Positions 53,072 to 61,932 of a DNA stretch of 64,000 nt are shown here, in pieces. A model generated the notes under the pieces. It did not search any database and was not told the origin of the DNA. It saw only the letters and a program-made list of their open reading frames with translations. How positions within the stretch are numbered: position 1 is the first letter of the stretch; every line of letters starts with the position of its first letter. Origin of the DNA: Muribaculaceae bacterium Isolate-036 (Harlan). Its GTDB lineage: Bacteria > Bacteroidota > Bacteroidia > Bacteroidales > Muribaculaceae. The DNA is taken from assembly GCA_003833075.1 (NCBI GenBank), contig RIAY01000004.1, forward strand, positions 144,522 to 208,521. Reading direction: 5' to 3'. Made by a program: the position numbers and the translations under genes.

Positions 53072-53515
53072 TTATTTCTCCTCGTCGTCGGGAGCGATAT
53101 AGGATATTTCTCGCATTTCGCGATATTCTTCCCAATCCGGGTCGGATTCCGCCTCAATGAGCAGAGGCATCTGTTCCAGAGGTTCGAGAGCGCGGTTGAA
53201 CACGCGTCCGAATATATTAAGGTTCTGTGTGTAGAAAACCCAGTCGCGTCTGCCGTCGCCGGTATATATACCGGTCATGTATGCGACTTTGTCTTTTTTG
53301 AATTCAGCCAACATCGCATCGGTAGCTTTCTCCATGAGTCCGGCATCGGCATCATCCGGCATTCCCGACGGGAGAGCCTGATAATCCCATGACACAGTGA
53401 CGCGATAATTGAATTTTCCCTTTGCGATTATTTCATCCATATAGTCGCGTCCGGTGACTATAATCGTGCTTCCGTTTTCAGCTTCGGTAGGAGCGGACCA
53501 CCATCTTTCTTTCAT
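53072..53515 (-). CDS. DUF695-family protein
   Basis: A 147-aa soluble protein of the DUF695 type. Visible: WWSAPTEAENGSTIIVTGRD at the start, FNYRVTVSWDYQ, a TGDGRRDWVFYTQN block and an acidic LIEAESDPDWEEYREM end. Function unknown. Its ATG overlaps the stop of the DUF2027 gene by 4 bp, so the two are translated together. Confidence 0.82.
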   Translation of the reverse strand: MKERWWSAPTEAENGSTIIVTGRDYMDEIIAKGKFNYRVTVSWDYQALPSGMPDDADAGLMEKATDAMLAEFKKDKVAYMTGIYTGDGRRDWVFYTQNLNIFGRVFNRALEPLEQMPLLIEAESDPDWEEYREMREISYIAPDDEEK

Positions 53516-54228
53516 CTGCGTTCTGAATAAAGTGGAATTTCAATGCATGGAGTGTCGAGATAGACACCCGGTCGGAAACAATGTGCCTTAAAGAATTTTG
53601 TGAGGTCGATCTTCTTTGATACGTTGAGCGGGTACTTGACCTGAAAAGACTTTCCTTTCTTATATGCCATTGCCTGGAACACAACCCGTTCGATCTCTGA
53701 GATGTTCTGTTGGGTAAATGATGCGAGGTCTATCATCTCGTTGGGGGCGACTTCTCCGGTGAAAAGCGGTTTCCAGGCTTTCGCCTCGTTGTCGCGTATG
53801 AGAACAGAGAAATAGAGGAAATAATTTGAATCGTTTACCAATGCCGCGTTAATTCGTGAAGTGGAGAGAGCCTTTGCATTTTCCGGTTCGAAAACCAACG
53901 CTACGGTGATGTCTTCACCATATTCTGTTTCTTCCACAGGAAGTTCGGGTTCAGCGACGTTATCCGTTTTTCGGGAGTCTGCGCTTTTCTGAGGGGCTGC
54001 GTCGCGGACACTTTTCTTGCCATCGTCGAAAGCCTTCTGGTCGAACATCATGCGTGCGCCCTTCTTTTCGGGTTCATGACCGGCAGGGAGCACCACTACC
54101 ACTTCGTTGAGAAGCACAGGTGTCTCGAAGCCGTCTTCCTCGACATATGCTATACGTCCCTCTATTTTTGTTATTTTGCCGCCGCCTGTTGTGTTCAGGA
54201 ATCTGACGGTATCTCCTATTTTTGCCAT
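53512..54228 (-). CDS. DUF2027-domain protein without a visible Smr domain
   Basis: A 238-aa cytoplasmic protein. Residues 1-55 form an SH3-like module (IGDTVRFLNTTGGGKITKIE, EDGFETPVLLNEVVVV) typical of DUF2027. A charged linker (about 58-105) and a beta-rich domain (about 108-230, FRPGVYLDTPCIEIPL) follow. In homologues I know, a Smr nuclease-like domain comes after this; here the frame ends and the DUF695 gene begins instead. Confidence 0.82.
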   Translation of the reverse strand: MAKIGDTVRFLNTTGGGKITKIEGRIAYVEEDGFETPVLLNEVVVVLPAGHEPEKKGARMMFDQKAFDDGKKSVRDAAPQKSADSRKTDNVAEPELPVEETEYGEDITVALVFEPENAKALSTSRINAALVNDSNYFLYFSVLIRDNEAKAWKPLFTGEVAPNEMIDLASFTQQNISEIERVVFQAMAYKKGKSFQVKYPLNVSKKIDLTKFFKAHCFRPGVYLDTPCIEIPLYSERR

Positions 54229-54322
54229 TTATAAACAGAATTTAAGCGGATATCCAGATAATCGGACTTAATATATTGATTTAATTAATGTGAGAGCTTT
54301 TGAAACAGTCTGTAATGTCCGG

Positions 54323-55561
54323 TTATTTGATTTTCCAGAAGTATAATTTATCAGACGGACGCACTTTCTCCGGCACAGGCATAGAGAACAACTGTCCTTT
54401 AGTCACGCAGTCAACCGGTTTGAGGTCAAACCTCAGCTCTTTTATAGTGAAGATCAAGGCTCCGGTTGTCGGTCCTGTAATCACCACTTCATCGCCCGTG
54501 TGCAGTTCACCCGCCTCCATAAGGAATTCCCCGATACCTATTTTTGAGAAATACCTCATCGCTTTGCCGGCATAGCTCTTGACGCGTGTCGCGCTTGATC
54601 CGTATTTGGCGCTCCATTCCCCAAGGCGTTCGCCCATATAATACCCGTTCCAGTATCCGCGGTTGAATATCTTGACGAGTCTGTCATCCCATGCGGCTAT
54701 TTTCTCTTCGTTGTATGTGCCGTCGGTGATTGCCTGAAGAGCTTCCGAGTAGCATGCCACCGCTTCCGCCACATATTCCGGTCCTCGAGCCCTGCCTTCG
54801 ATTTTGAATACCCGTACCCCCGCGTCAACCATTTTGTTCAGGAAATGGATTGTCTTGAGGTCTTTAGGACTCATTATATATTGGTTGTCGATTTCGAGTT
54901 CATCGCCGGTTTCTTTATCCCGTACCGTGTATGCTCGGCGGCATATCTGGTTGCACGCCCCGCGGTTCGCGCTTGAATTCATTTCGTGAAGGCTCATGTA
55001 GCATTTCCCGCTCACCGCCATGCACAGCGCTCCGTGGCAGAACATTTCGAGTCTGATTTTCTCGCCGTTCGGGCCGCATATGTTCTCTTTCTCTATGGCA
55101 TGGTGTATTTCTGCGACCTGCTCCATGTTGAGTTCTCTGGCAAGCACCATCACATCGGCGAACTGCGAATAGAATCTCACAGCCTCAGTGTTGCTTACAT
55201 TGACCTGAGTGGAGATATGCACTTCCTGTCCTATTTCGCGTGCATACATTATCGCCGCCATGTCTGAGGCAATGATAGCCGATATGCCAGCTTGCCTGGC
55301 ACGTGAGATTATCATTCGCATGGTTTCCATGTCGTTGTCATAGATCACCGTGTTTACGGTAAGGTAGGTTCTGACACCTTTCTCCGCGCATATTCCTGCT
55401 ATCCTTGCCATGTCGTCGGCGGTGAAATTCGCGCTTGAGCGCGAGCGCATGTTCAATCCCTCGATGCCGAAATATACGGCATCGGCGCCGGCGGCGAGTG
55501 CCGCGGCGAGAGACTCCCAGCTCCCCACGGGAGCCATTATTTCAAAATCCTTACGGTTCAT
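54323..55561 (-). CDS. U32-family peptidase / tRNA hydroxylation protein
   Basis: A 412-aa protein of peptidase family U32. The start is typical (EIMAPVGSWESLAAALAAGADAVYFGIE), and the cysteine-rich block with NRGACNQICRRAYTV plus CHGALCMAVSGKCYMS is present. Members such as TrhP take part in prephenate-dependent 5-hydroxyuridine formation in tRNA rather than proteolysis; that role here is inferred. Its ATG overlaps the menG stop (ATGA). Confidence 0.93.
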   Translation of the reverse strand: MNRKDFEIMAPVGSWESLAAALAAGADAVYFGIEGLNMRSRSSANFTADDMARIAGICAEKGVRTYLTVNTVIYDNDMETMRMIISRARQAGISAIIASDMAAIMYAREIGQEVHISTQVNVSNTEAVRFYSQFADVMVLARELNMEQVAEIHHAIEKENICGPNGEKIRLEMFCHGALCMAVSGKCYMSLHEMNSSANRGACNQICRRAYTVRDKETGDELEIDNQYIMSPKDLKTIHFLNKMVDAGVRVFKIEGRARGPEYVAEAVACYSEALQAITDGTYNEEKIAAWDDRLVKIFNRGYWNGYYMGERLGEWSAKYGSSATRVKSYAGKAMRYFSKIGIGEFLMEAGELHTGDEVVITGPTTGALIFTIKELRFDLKPVDCVTKGQLFSMPVPEKVRPSDKLYFWKIK

Positions 55562-56319
55562 TTATGTGCTATGTAGTATGTTACGGCTCCGAAAGTTAGC
55601 GATTTCCACCGGCATCCGGTAAATCCGCAGCTTTCCATCACGGATGTCATATCATTGCGCTGAGGGGCAGCTGCGATGCTCTCCGGAAGATATGAATATG
55701 CCCGGGTATCACCCGAGACAATTCTTCCTGCGAAGGGGATTATATGGTGGGAATATATGTTGTATAACGCGAACGGAATCTTCGAGGCAGGTCGTGAAAG
55801 CTCGATTACGCAGAGTGTGCCTCCGGGACGCAGTACTCTTAGCATCTCCCTGTAACCCTGTTTCAGATGTTCGAAGTTACGCACTCCGTATGCCACAGTA
55901 ATCATATCCTGCGAGTTGTCAGGCAGAAAGAGGTCAAGCGAGTCTCCCTGAATGAAAGATATTCGGTTTCGTGCGGAAGCGTCGCACTTGGCAAGTTTTT
56001 CCCTCGCCACCTCAAGCATGCCGTCGGAAAGGTCAATGCCTGTGATTTCAGCTTCCGGAAAACGGCGGTGGAGATCGAAAGCCACATCACCCGTGCCTGT
56101 AGCGATGTCAAGAATCGCACGGGGAGATGACGACAGTTCCTTCGAGGCGGCGTCAAGTGCGCGTGAACGCCACCATCGGTGAAGACCGAAAGTCATCGCC
56201 GTGTTCATGAAATCATATGCCGGAGCGATGGAATCAAACATCTCTTCGACCTGATCTGTTTTATCTCTTCTGTCGGAATATGGCGTTACCAGTTCCGCTC
56301 CGCTTTTTGTCTCATTCAT
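55558..56319 (-). CDS. menG: Demethylmenaquinone methyltransferase
   Basis: A 253-aa SAM-dependent methyltransferase (MenG/UbiE), the last step of menaquinone synthesis. Motifs: DSIAPAYDFMNTAMTFGLHR near the start, the SAM-binding ILDIATGTGDVAFDL, QDMITVAYGVRNFEHL and LRPGGTLCVIELSRP. The ATG at 56319 was chosen since the family starts about 25 residues before DSIAPAYD; the 101-codon extension upstream overlaps the next gene and is not conserved-looking. It lies 44 nt after the GNAT gene. Confidence 0.95.
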   Translation of the reverse strand: MNETKSGAELVTPYSDRRDKTDQVEEMFDSIAPAYDFMNTAMTFGLHRWWRSRALDAASKELSSSPRAILDIATGTGDVAFDLHRRFPEAEITGIDLSDGMLEVAREKLAKCDASARNRISFIQGDSLDLFLPDNSQDMITVAYGVRNFEHLKQGYREMLRVLRPGGTLCVIELSRPASKIPFALYNIYSHHIIPFAGRIVSGDTRAYSYLPESIAAAPQRNDMTSVMESCGFTGCRWKSLTFGAVTYYIAHK

Positions 56320-56363
56320 TAGCCTGTTTTCTTGAGGTGTCTGTTGAGTGTTCTGACAAACTT

Positions 56364-57491
56364 TTACAGTTTCTTTGCGAACGAGCGTCTGTGGCGATGC
56401 TGGCGTGTAGTGAAATATTCCCACTGGCTCTGCACCTTGGCGTTGGTCTCCATTTCCGGATTTGATTCCGCGTATTTGTATCCGTTCCTGATATAATAAG
56501 GAATAAGATCCTGAAAAAGCAGGGCGTTCACGCCTTTGTTCTGGTATTCCGGATGCACTGCTACAAGAAGCAGATCTACTCTGTCGTTTTTCCCTTTGAG
56601 TCCTTTCAGGAGATGATACCATCCGAGAGGAAGCATCTTGCCTTTGGATTTCTGCAATGCGCGGCTCATTGAAGGCATTGATATCCCGACACCGACTAGT
56701 CTTCCGTTGGAGTCGGCGATGAGGGTCACCAGATCGAGATTGAGGAGGTTCAGGTAGATGTCGATGTAGTGGTCTATCTGTCGCTCAGTCAATGTCGAAT
56801 ACTGGTACAGGTCCTTGTATGCTTCGTTAATGAGATGGAAAAGGGCATGTCCGTATTCCATCTTGATTCGTTTGCGGTTTGTGTATTTGAGAACCTTGAG
56901 CCCGTATTTCTTTTTTACAATCTCCGCAATCCTGTTGTATTTGTCGGGAATACTGTCGGGCACCTCCATCAGAAACTCCAGCCAGTCGGATTCTTTCTTA
57001 TAGCCGAGTTTCTCCATATGCTCAGGATAATACGGGTAGTTGTATATCGTAGCCATGGTGGAAAGTTCATCGAATCCGGCTATGAGCATTCCTTCGTGGT
57101 CAAGGTCTGTGAATCCGAGCGGACCGATAATTTTCGTCATGCCTTTCTTGCGGCTCCAGTCTTCCGCAGCCTTGAGAAGAGCGGCGGATACAGCCGGGTC
57201 ATCTATGAAATCGATAAATCCGAATCGCGCGTCTTTGGCTCCCGATTTCTCGTTTATCTGACGGTTTATTATTGCGGCTATTCTGCCTACGGGTCTGCCT
57301 TCGCGGTATGCCATAAAATATGCGGACTCGCAGAAATCGAAGGCAGGGTTCTCGTCGGGCATGAGCGTGTACACGTCATCTGAAATCAACGGAGGCACGT
57401 AATAAGGGTTTCCGTCATAAAGATCTATCTGAAACTGCGTGAATTTTCTAAGATTTGCCTTTGTTGGTTCTATTTGCTTTATTTCAATCAT
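56364..57491 (-). CDS. GNAT-fold acyltransferase-like protein
   Basis: A 375-aa cytoplasmic protein with two GNAT-like halves. The N-terminal half has NPYYVPPLISDDVYTLMPDE and FMAYREGRPVGRIAAIINR; the C-terminal half has LVGVGISMPSM and VHPEYQNKGVNALLFQDLI, matching the acetyl-CoA-binding Q-x-x-G-x-G/A loop. Close relatives in Bacteroidales are annotated only as N-acetyltransferases. Substrate unknown. It sits between menG and the pseudokinase. Confidence 0.8.
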   Translation of the reverse strand: MIEIKQIEPTKANLRKFTQFQIDLYDGNPYYVPPLISDDVYTLMPDENPAFDFCESAYFMAYREGRPVGRIAAIINRQINEKSGAKDARFGFIDFIDDPAVSAALLKAAEDWSRKKGMTKIIGPLGFTDLDHEGMLIAGFDELSTMATIYNYPYYPEHMEKLGYKKESDWLEFLMEVPDSIPDKYNRIAEIVKKKYGLKVLKYTNRKRIKMEYGHALFHLINEAYKDLYQYSTLTERQIDHYIDIYLNLLNLDLVTLIADSNGRLVGVGISMPSMSRALQKSKGKMLPLGWYHLLKGLKGKNDRVDLLLVAVHPEYQNKGVNALLFQDLIPYYIRNGYKYAESNPEMETNAKVQSQWEYFTTRQHRHRRSFAKKL

Positions 57492-57510
57492 CTTTCTCTG
57501 GAAGTAATCT

Positions 57511-58290
57511 CTACTTGATGTGAAGCGTCAGCCATATCAAGAGTGCGGTCATCAGGAGGATAAACACGCATATGATGGTGAAGAGCTGCTTTGAGTCGCG
57601 TTTCTCTAAGGCAAGCTGCAGGTCGGAAATTGAATGGTAGGCAGGGTTCTCACCAATGCATTTGCCCGCTATTCGTTTCAGACGTGGCAAAGTTGCCGGG
57701 AGATGGTCAAGCACCTCGTTTACAATCTTGCCGTAGCTGCGTATGTCTTCAGTGGCATCAAGCGGGGTCATGCTCGATTTCTGAGCATACCCCACGTTTA
57801 TGAGTTTGAGGTTTTCGTTATACTCTGTGAAGATTATTGTCTCGGGAGTGATGGAATCGTGTACAAGATGATTTTCCTGAATATATTCCATCGCATCAAG
57901 GAGCTGTGTCTCGAGGCGTCGCACGATCTTGGGAGTAAGCCGTTTCTCATCAATGAGTCTTCGGAGGGAATATCCGTATACGTCATCTGTAATAATGGCA
58001 AGTCCGACCCCTGGCACTTCCTCAAGGTCGTTTACCATAACAATGTTCGGATGGGCGAGGTTGTAACGTGTGTCAAACTCGTTCTCAAGCATCTTGCGGT
58101 ATTCCGGACTGTCGGCATACTCCTTCTTGAGAGCCTTGAGCATAACCCACTTGCCATGCTTCTTGATGGTGTAGACATCATAATACTTCTCACCCCATTC
58201 GGGGAGCAACGTCAGATCCGACCATTTTCCGGTAGGATCGCTGATCGGAATCTTTTTCTCCTCTTTGCTTATGTATCTATTTTTGTCCAT
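57511..58290 (-). CDS. Membrane-anchored Ser/Thr-kinase-like pseudokinase
   Basis: A 259-aa protein with a protein-kinase fold (about 35-230) and one C-terminal membrane helix (about 236-256). The ATP-anchoring Lys is kept (WVMLK, Lys52), and EFDTRYNLAHPNIV gives the alpha-C region. The catalytic loop reads HDSITPET (144-151) in place of HRDxKPxN, so the catalytic Asp and the metal-binding Asn are lost. The DFG motif reads NVG (165-167). It should therefore bind partners or nucleotide rather than phosphorylate. It lies 19 bp upstream of the GNAT gene and 83 bp after serS. Confidence 0.85.
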   Translation of the reverse strand: MDKNRYISKEEKKIPISDPTGKWSDLTLLPEWGEKYYDVYTIKKHGKWVMLKALKKEYADSPEYRKMLENEFDTRYNLAHPNIVMVNDLEEVPGVGLAIITDDVYGYSLRRLIDEKRLTPKIVRRLETQLLDAMEYIQENHLVHDSITPETIIFTEYNENLKLINVGYAQKSSMTPLDATEDIRSYGKIVNEVLDHLPATLPRLKRIAGKCIGENPAYHSISDLQLALEKRDSKQLFTIICVFILLMTALLIWLTLHIK

Positions 58291-58373
58291 TTTTTTCTAT
58301 TCTATATAGTTCCTGAATAGGGTGTAATAAGGAATGACAGGGCGCGGAAGGGTCATGACCGAAGTCCGTATGC

Positions 58374-59645
58374 CTAATCTATGATGTCGAAACCGGTATA
58401 TTTGCGCAGACATTCGGGAATTACGATTCCTTCCGGTGTCTGGTAATTTTCGAGCAATGCCGCCACGATTCTCGGCAATGCGAGAGCAGAGCCGTTCAGC
58501 GTGTGGCACAGGTGTATTTTCTTGTCTTCGTCGCGATAACGGCATTTCAGGCGGTTTGCCTGATAAGATTCGAAGTTGCTGACAGATGAAACCTCAAGCC
58601 ATCGTTGCTGCGCTGCCGACCAAACCTCGAAGTCGAATGTTATTGCAGACGTGAAGCTCATGTCGCCGCCGCAAAGTCTGAGAATATGCCAGGGAAGTCC
58701 GAGTTTCTCAAGGAGTCCCTGCACATGGTCTTTCATCTCTTCAAGTGCAGCATATGAATTTTCAGGTTTTTCGATACGCACGATCTCCACTTTGTCGAAC
58801 TGGTGCAGGCGATTCAGTCCGCGCACATCCTTGCCATAGCTTCCAGCTTCGCGTCGCCAGCAAGGAGAATACGCGCAGTTTTTCTTTGGCAGCTCAGTCT
58901 CCGGAATAATCTCGTCACGGTATATGTTGGTGACGGGAACTTCTGCAGTGGGTATGAGATAGAGGTTGTCGAGAGTGACGTGATACATCTGACCTTCCTT
59001 ATCGGGAAGCTGACCTGTGCCGTATCCTGATGCTTCGTTGACTACAAACGGAGGCTCAACCTCTACATATCCCGCTTTCCATGCCTCGTCAAGGAAGAAC
59101 TGAATGAGGGCACGCTGCAGACGTGCTCCTTTGCCGACATAGAACGGGAATCCCGCGCCGGTCACTTTCACACCAGTCTCGAAATCTATGATATTGTATT
59201 TCTTCGCGAGTTCCCAGTGGGGGAGTGCGTCTGCGGGAAGTTCCGGAACCGTTCCTCCTGTTTTCTCCACAACGTTCTGTTCTGCGGAAAGCCCTTCAGG
59301 CACCGCGGCGCAAGGCATATTGGGAACGGTAAGCAGAAGATTCCGCATTTTCTCCTCGCATTCCGCAAGACGGTCCTGCAGACCTTTGGTCTCACCCTTG
59401 ATGCGAGCCACTTCCTCCTTTACTTTCTCCGCTTCCTCTTTTGCTCCCTGTTTCATGAGCGATCCGATTGAAGCCGCGAGTTTTTTAAGTGAAGAGGCAT
59501 CGTTGTCGGTTTTCTGCTGAAGGCGTCGGCGTTCGGCGTCTATTTCAAGTATTTCCGTGATTACTGCACGTCCGTCAAATCCTTTGACAGCGAGACGGGA
59601 GATTACAAACTCCGGGTCTGCTTTTATTGTCTGTATGGTAAGCAT
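58374..59645 (-). CDS. serS: Seryl-tRNA synthetase
   Basis: A 423-aa class II aminoacyl-tRNA synthetase. The N-terminal coiled-coil tRNA-binding arm spans about 30-105 (KKLAASIGSLMKQG..EEKMRNLL). Motif 2 is in CWRREAGSYGKDVRGLNRLH, motif 3 in NGSALALPRIVAALLENYQ. Length is standard. Confidence 0.98.
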   Translation of the reverse strand: MLTIQTIKADPEFVISRLAVKGFDGRAVITEILEIDAERRRLQQKTDNDASSLKKLAASIGSLMKQGAKEEAEKVKEEVARIKGETKGLQDRLAECEEKMRNLLLTVPNMPCAAVPEGLSAEQNVVEKTGGTVPELPADALPHWELAKKYNIIDFETGVKVTGAGFPFYVGKGARLQRALIQFFLDEAWKAGYVEVEPPFVVNEASGYGTGQLPDKEGQMYHVTLDNLYLIPTAEVPVTNIYRDEIIPETELPKKNCAYSPCWRREAGSYGKDVRGLNRLHQFDKVEIVRIEKPENSYAALEEMKDHVQGLLEKLGLPWHILRLCGGDMSFTSAITFDFEVWSAAQQRWLEVSSVSNFESYQANRLKCRYRDEDKKIHLCHTLNGSALALPRIVAALLENYQTPEGIVIPECLRKYTGFDIID

Positions 59646-59687
59646 GTTGCTGTATTTTACTGGTTCTGAAATGTTTTGGAAACTCTT

Positions 59688-59703
59688 TAAGAAACTGTTT
59701 AAA
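59688..59703. repeat. Isolated end sequence of palindromic element A
   Basis: TAAGAAACTGTTTAAA here is identical to the outer part of the right inverted repeat of the element at 22592-22776. It overlaps the stop codon of the YqeY-like gene. No second arm is found nearby, so it is a solo end or a coincidence. Confidence 0.35.
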
Positions 59704-60166
59704 CACTCTCTTGGAGTTTCGCGAGTAGAGTCTTTACCGTTTCGGAGATTACGCGTCCTTCGGCGCGTCCGGCAAGGCGTTTTGACGCGACACCCATAAC
59801 TTTTCCCATCTCTTTGGGTCCGGTGGCACCGGTCTCGGCGATGATTGCCGAAATCTCTTTTTCAAGTTCCTCTGTAGAAAGCTGTTTTGGAAGATATTCT
59901 TCAAGCACCGCTGCTTCGTCAAGTTCGTTCTGTGCGAGTTCAGGGCGATTGTTTTCAGTGTATATCCTGGCGCTTTCCTTGCGTTGTTTCACCATCTTCA
60001 CAAGGATTTTAGTAGCCGCGTCATCCGACAGTTCGCCGTTGGCTCCTTTAGCTGTCTTGGCTTCAAGGAATTCTTTTTTTGCGCCGCGAAGAGCTTCGAG
60101 ACGTACTTTCTCACGAGCGAGCATCGCTTTCTTGATGTCTTCGCTGACCTGATCAAAAAGATTCAT
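59699..60166 (-). CDS. GatB/YqeY-domain protein
   Basis: A 155-aa protein of the YqeY family, related to the tail domain of the GatB amidotransferase subunit and probably tRNA-associated. Visible: DIKKAMLAREKVRLEALRGA at the start, RKESARIYTENNRPELAQNE, EYLPKQLSTEEL and a GRAEGRVISETVKTLL end. It lies directly upstream of serS in the same direction. Confidence 0.92.
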   Translation of the reverse strand: MNLFDQVSEDIKKAMLAREKVRLEALRGAKKEFLEAKTAKGANGELSDDAATKILVKMVKQRKESARIYTENNRPELAQNELDEAAVLEEYLPKQLSTEELEKEISAIIAETGATGPKEMGKVMGVASKRLAGRAEGRVISETVKTLLAKLQESV

Positions 60167-60339
60167 AATTTATGTTGTAATGTTTCTTAAACAAATTTTT
60201 TTGACAGCAGGTTTACTGCGTTTTTATGATGAGCCAGTGTTTGCCAGTCTATCATTTTGTGCTTTAACCTGCTTCAACTTGCAAAAATAACAAAAATACT
60301 TTTAAGATGAAAACCTTAGTGTCAAAAACATAAAAAACA

Positions 60340-60369
60340 AAAAGGTCTTTTCTCACGAAAAGACCTTTT
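60340..60369 (-). terminator. Terminator of the tRNA-Val pair
   Basis: AAAAGGTCTTTT (60340-60351) pairs with AAAAGACCTTTT (60358-60369) around a 6-nt loop; on the minus strand it is followed by a T-rich run (TGTTTTTTATG). It begins 3 nt after the second tRNA. Confidence 0.8.
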
Positions 60370-60372
60370 CGG

Positions 60373-60447
60373 TGGGCGATTACGGATTCGAACCGCAGAC
60401 CCTCTGCTTGTAAGGCAGACGCTCTAAACCAGCTGAGCTAATCGCCC
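60373..60447 (-). tRNA. tRNA-Val (anticodon TAC), copy 2
   Basis: A 75-nt tRNA on the minus strand: acceptor stem GGGCGAT/ATCGCCC, D-arm AGCTCAGCTGGTTTAGAGC, anticodon loop CTTACAA with anticodon TAC, T-arm GGTTCGAATCC. CCA is not encoded. It is identical to the copy at 60483-60557. Confidence 0.96.
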
Positions 60448-60482
60448 GAATGCGTTCTGAAAAGAATTGTTGTTATAATCGG

Positions 60483-60557
60483 TGGGCGATTACGGATTCG
60501 AACCGCAGACCCTCTGCTTGTAAGGCAGACGCTCTAAACCAGCTGAGCTAATCGCCC
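60483..60557 (-). tRNA. tRNA-Val (anticodon TAC), copy 1
   Basis: Identical in sequence to the copy at 60373-60447, with 35 bp between the two genes. They share one promoter and one terminator, so they are transcribed together. Confidence 0.96.
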
Positions 60558-60568
60558 GATTGCGGATG

Positions 60569-60600
60569 CAAAGTTAAGAACAATTTTTTAATCACACAAA
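60569..60600 (-). promoter_or_regulatory. Promoter of the tRNA-Val pair
   Basis: On the minus strand: TTTG (60597-60600), a 20-bp spacer and TAACTTTG (60569-60576), a full consensus match. Predicted start near 60562, a few bases before the first tRNA. Confidence 0.8.
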
Positions 60601-60609
60601 TTTTTTTGC

Positions 60610-60617
60610 TACTTTTG
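60610..60617 (+). promoter_or_regulatory. -7 box of the queA-aroA operon
   Basis: TACTTTTG on the + strand, 61 nt before the queA ATG. No good -33 box at 19-20 bp. Confidence 0.45.
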
Positions 60618-60678
60618 TAAAAAAAATTTCGACAGTGTGTAGAAACTGTCTCTTATTTTTGATTGAAATTTATTGATA

Positions 60679-61932
60679 ATGAAAAATATAAGGGATATAA
60701 GAATCGCGGATTTCGATTATCCGCTTCCTGATGAAAAAATTCCGCGTCACCCCTTGGCGGAGCGTGACAGCTGCAAGTTGCTTGTAAGTATGCCTGACGG
60801 AGGCATTCTTCACAGAACGTTTTCGGATTTGCCGGGACTGCTTCCGGAACGAACGCTGATGGTGTGTAATGAAACGCGGGTTATCAATGCAAGAATCCGT
60901 TTTGAAAAGTCGACAGGTTCCAAAATCGAGGTGTTTCTTCTTGAGCCTTTGTCTCCCGAGGACTATGTGCTGATGTTTCAGTCAACAGGTTCCTGTCGCT
61001 GGGGATGTCTTGTTGGAAATCTAAAAAGGTGGAAAGAGGGTGCTCTCGTGAAGAAGCTGGATATCGATGGCAGGATTGTGGAACTCCGTGCGACAAAAGT
61101 AAGACCATTGGATGGAAACGGTCAAGAGATCCTTTTTGAGTGGGATGATCCGGAGGTGACTTTCGCTTCTGTTGTTGATGCGGCGGGGTATATTCCTATA
61201 CCCCCTTATCTGAAGCGGGATTCCGAAGAAAGTGATTCCGATGATTACCAGACAGTATATGCGCGTGTGAAGGGGTCTGTGGCGGCGCCTACTGCCGGAC
61301 TTCATTTTACCCCGCAGCTGTTTGATAGGCTTCGTGGGGCAGGTGTGGATGTGGCTCCTCTTGCGCTTCATGTCGGAGCCGGCACATTTCAGCCTGTGAA
61401 ATCGGAAACTATCGGTGGTCATCCGATGCATACCGAGGTATTCAGCATCGGTCGGGAATCGCTTGAAAAAATAGTTTCGGTGATACGAGAGGGCAGAAAG
61501 ATAACAGCAGTGGGCACGACTTCCGTGCGTACCCTTGAATCGCTTCCCTATATAGGCGCTCAGCTGAAGTCAGGCAATGTCACGCTTCATGTTGACCAAT
61601 GGTCGCCTTATACAGAGGGCGTGGAGCTGCATGGAGACGTAATAGAAAATCTTGTAAGCATTCTTGATTATATGAAAGAGAAGGGGGCTGACACACTGAC
61701 CGCATCGACATCAATAATGATTGCCCCCGGTTTCAAATGGCGGATTGTGGATGTGGTGGTTACTAATTTCCATCAGCCTCAGTCAACGCTGCTGTTGCTT
61801 GTCTCTTCTTTTCTTGACCGCGACCCCGGAAGAAGCCCGCTTCAGTGGCGCAGGATTTATGACGAGGCACTTGGACATGCTTATCGTTTTCTGTCGTATG
61901 GAGACGCTTGTCTTCTTTTTCCGCGGAGCTGA
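60679..61932 (+). CDS. queA: tRNA preQ1(34) S-adenosylmethionine ribosyltransferase-isomerase
   Basis: A 417-aa enzyme that transfers the ribosyl part of SAM to 7-aminomethyl-7-deazaguanine in tRNA during queuosine synthesis. Family blocks: FDYPLPDEKIPRHPLAERD, GSVAAPTAGLHFT, HVGAGTFQPVK and TNFHQPQSTLLLLVSSF. The ATG at 60679 was chosen over the TTG two codons earlier. Its stop overlaps the aroA start (TGATG). Confidence 0.97.
   Translation: MKNIRDIRIADFDYPLPDEKIPRHPLAERDSCKLLVSMPDGGILHRTFSDLPGLLPERTLMVCNETRVINARIRFEKSTGSKIEVFLLEPLSPEDYVLMFQSTGSCRWGCLVGNLKRWKEGALVKKLDIDGRIVELRATKVRPLDGNGQEILFEWDDPEVTFASVVDAAGYIPIPPYLKRDSEESDSDDYQTVYARVKGSVAAPTAGLHFTPQLFDRLRGAGVDVAPLALHVGAGTFQPVKSETIGGHPMHTEVFSIGRESLEKIVSVIREGRKITAVGTTSVRTLESLPYIGAQLKSGNVTLHVDQWSPYTEGVELHGDVIENLVSILDYMKEKGADTLTASTSIMIAPGFKWRIVDVVVTNFHQPQSTLLLLVSSFLDRDPGRSPLQWRRIYDEALGHAYRFLSYGDACLLFPRS

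Noticed and set aside
56320..56622. 101-codon N-terminal extension of menG
   Set aside because: It is basic and low-complexity, overlaps the GNAT gene and is not expected in the MenG family.
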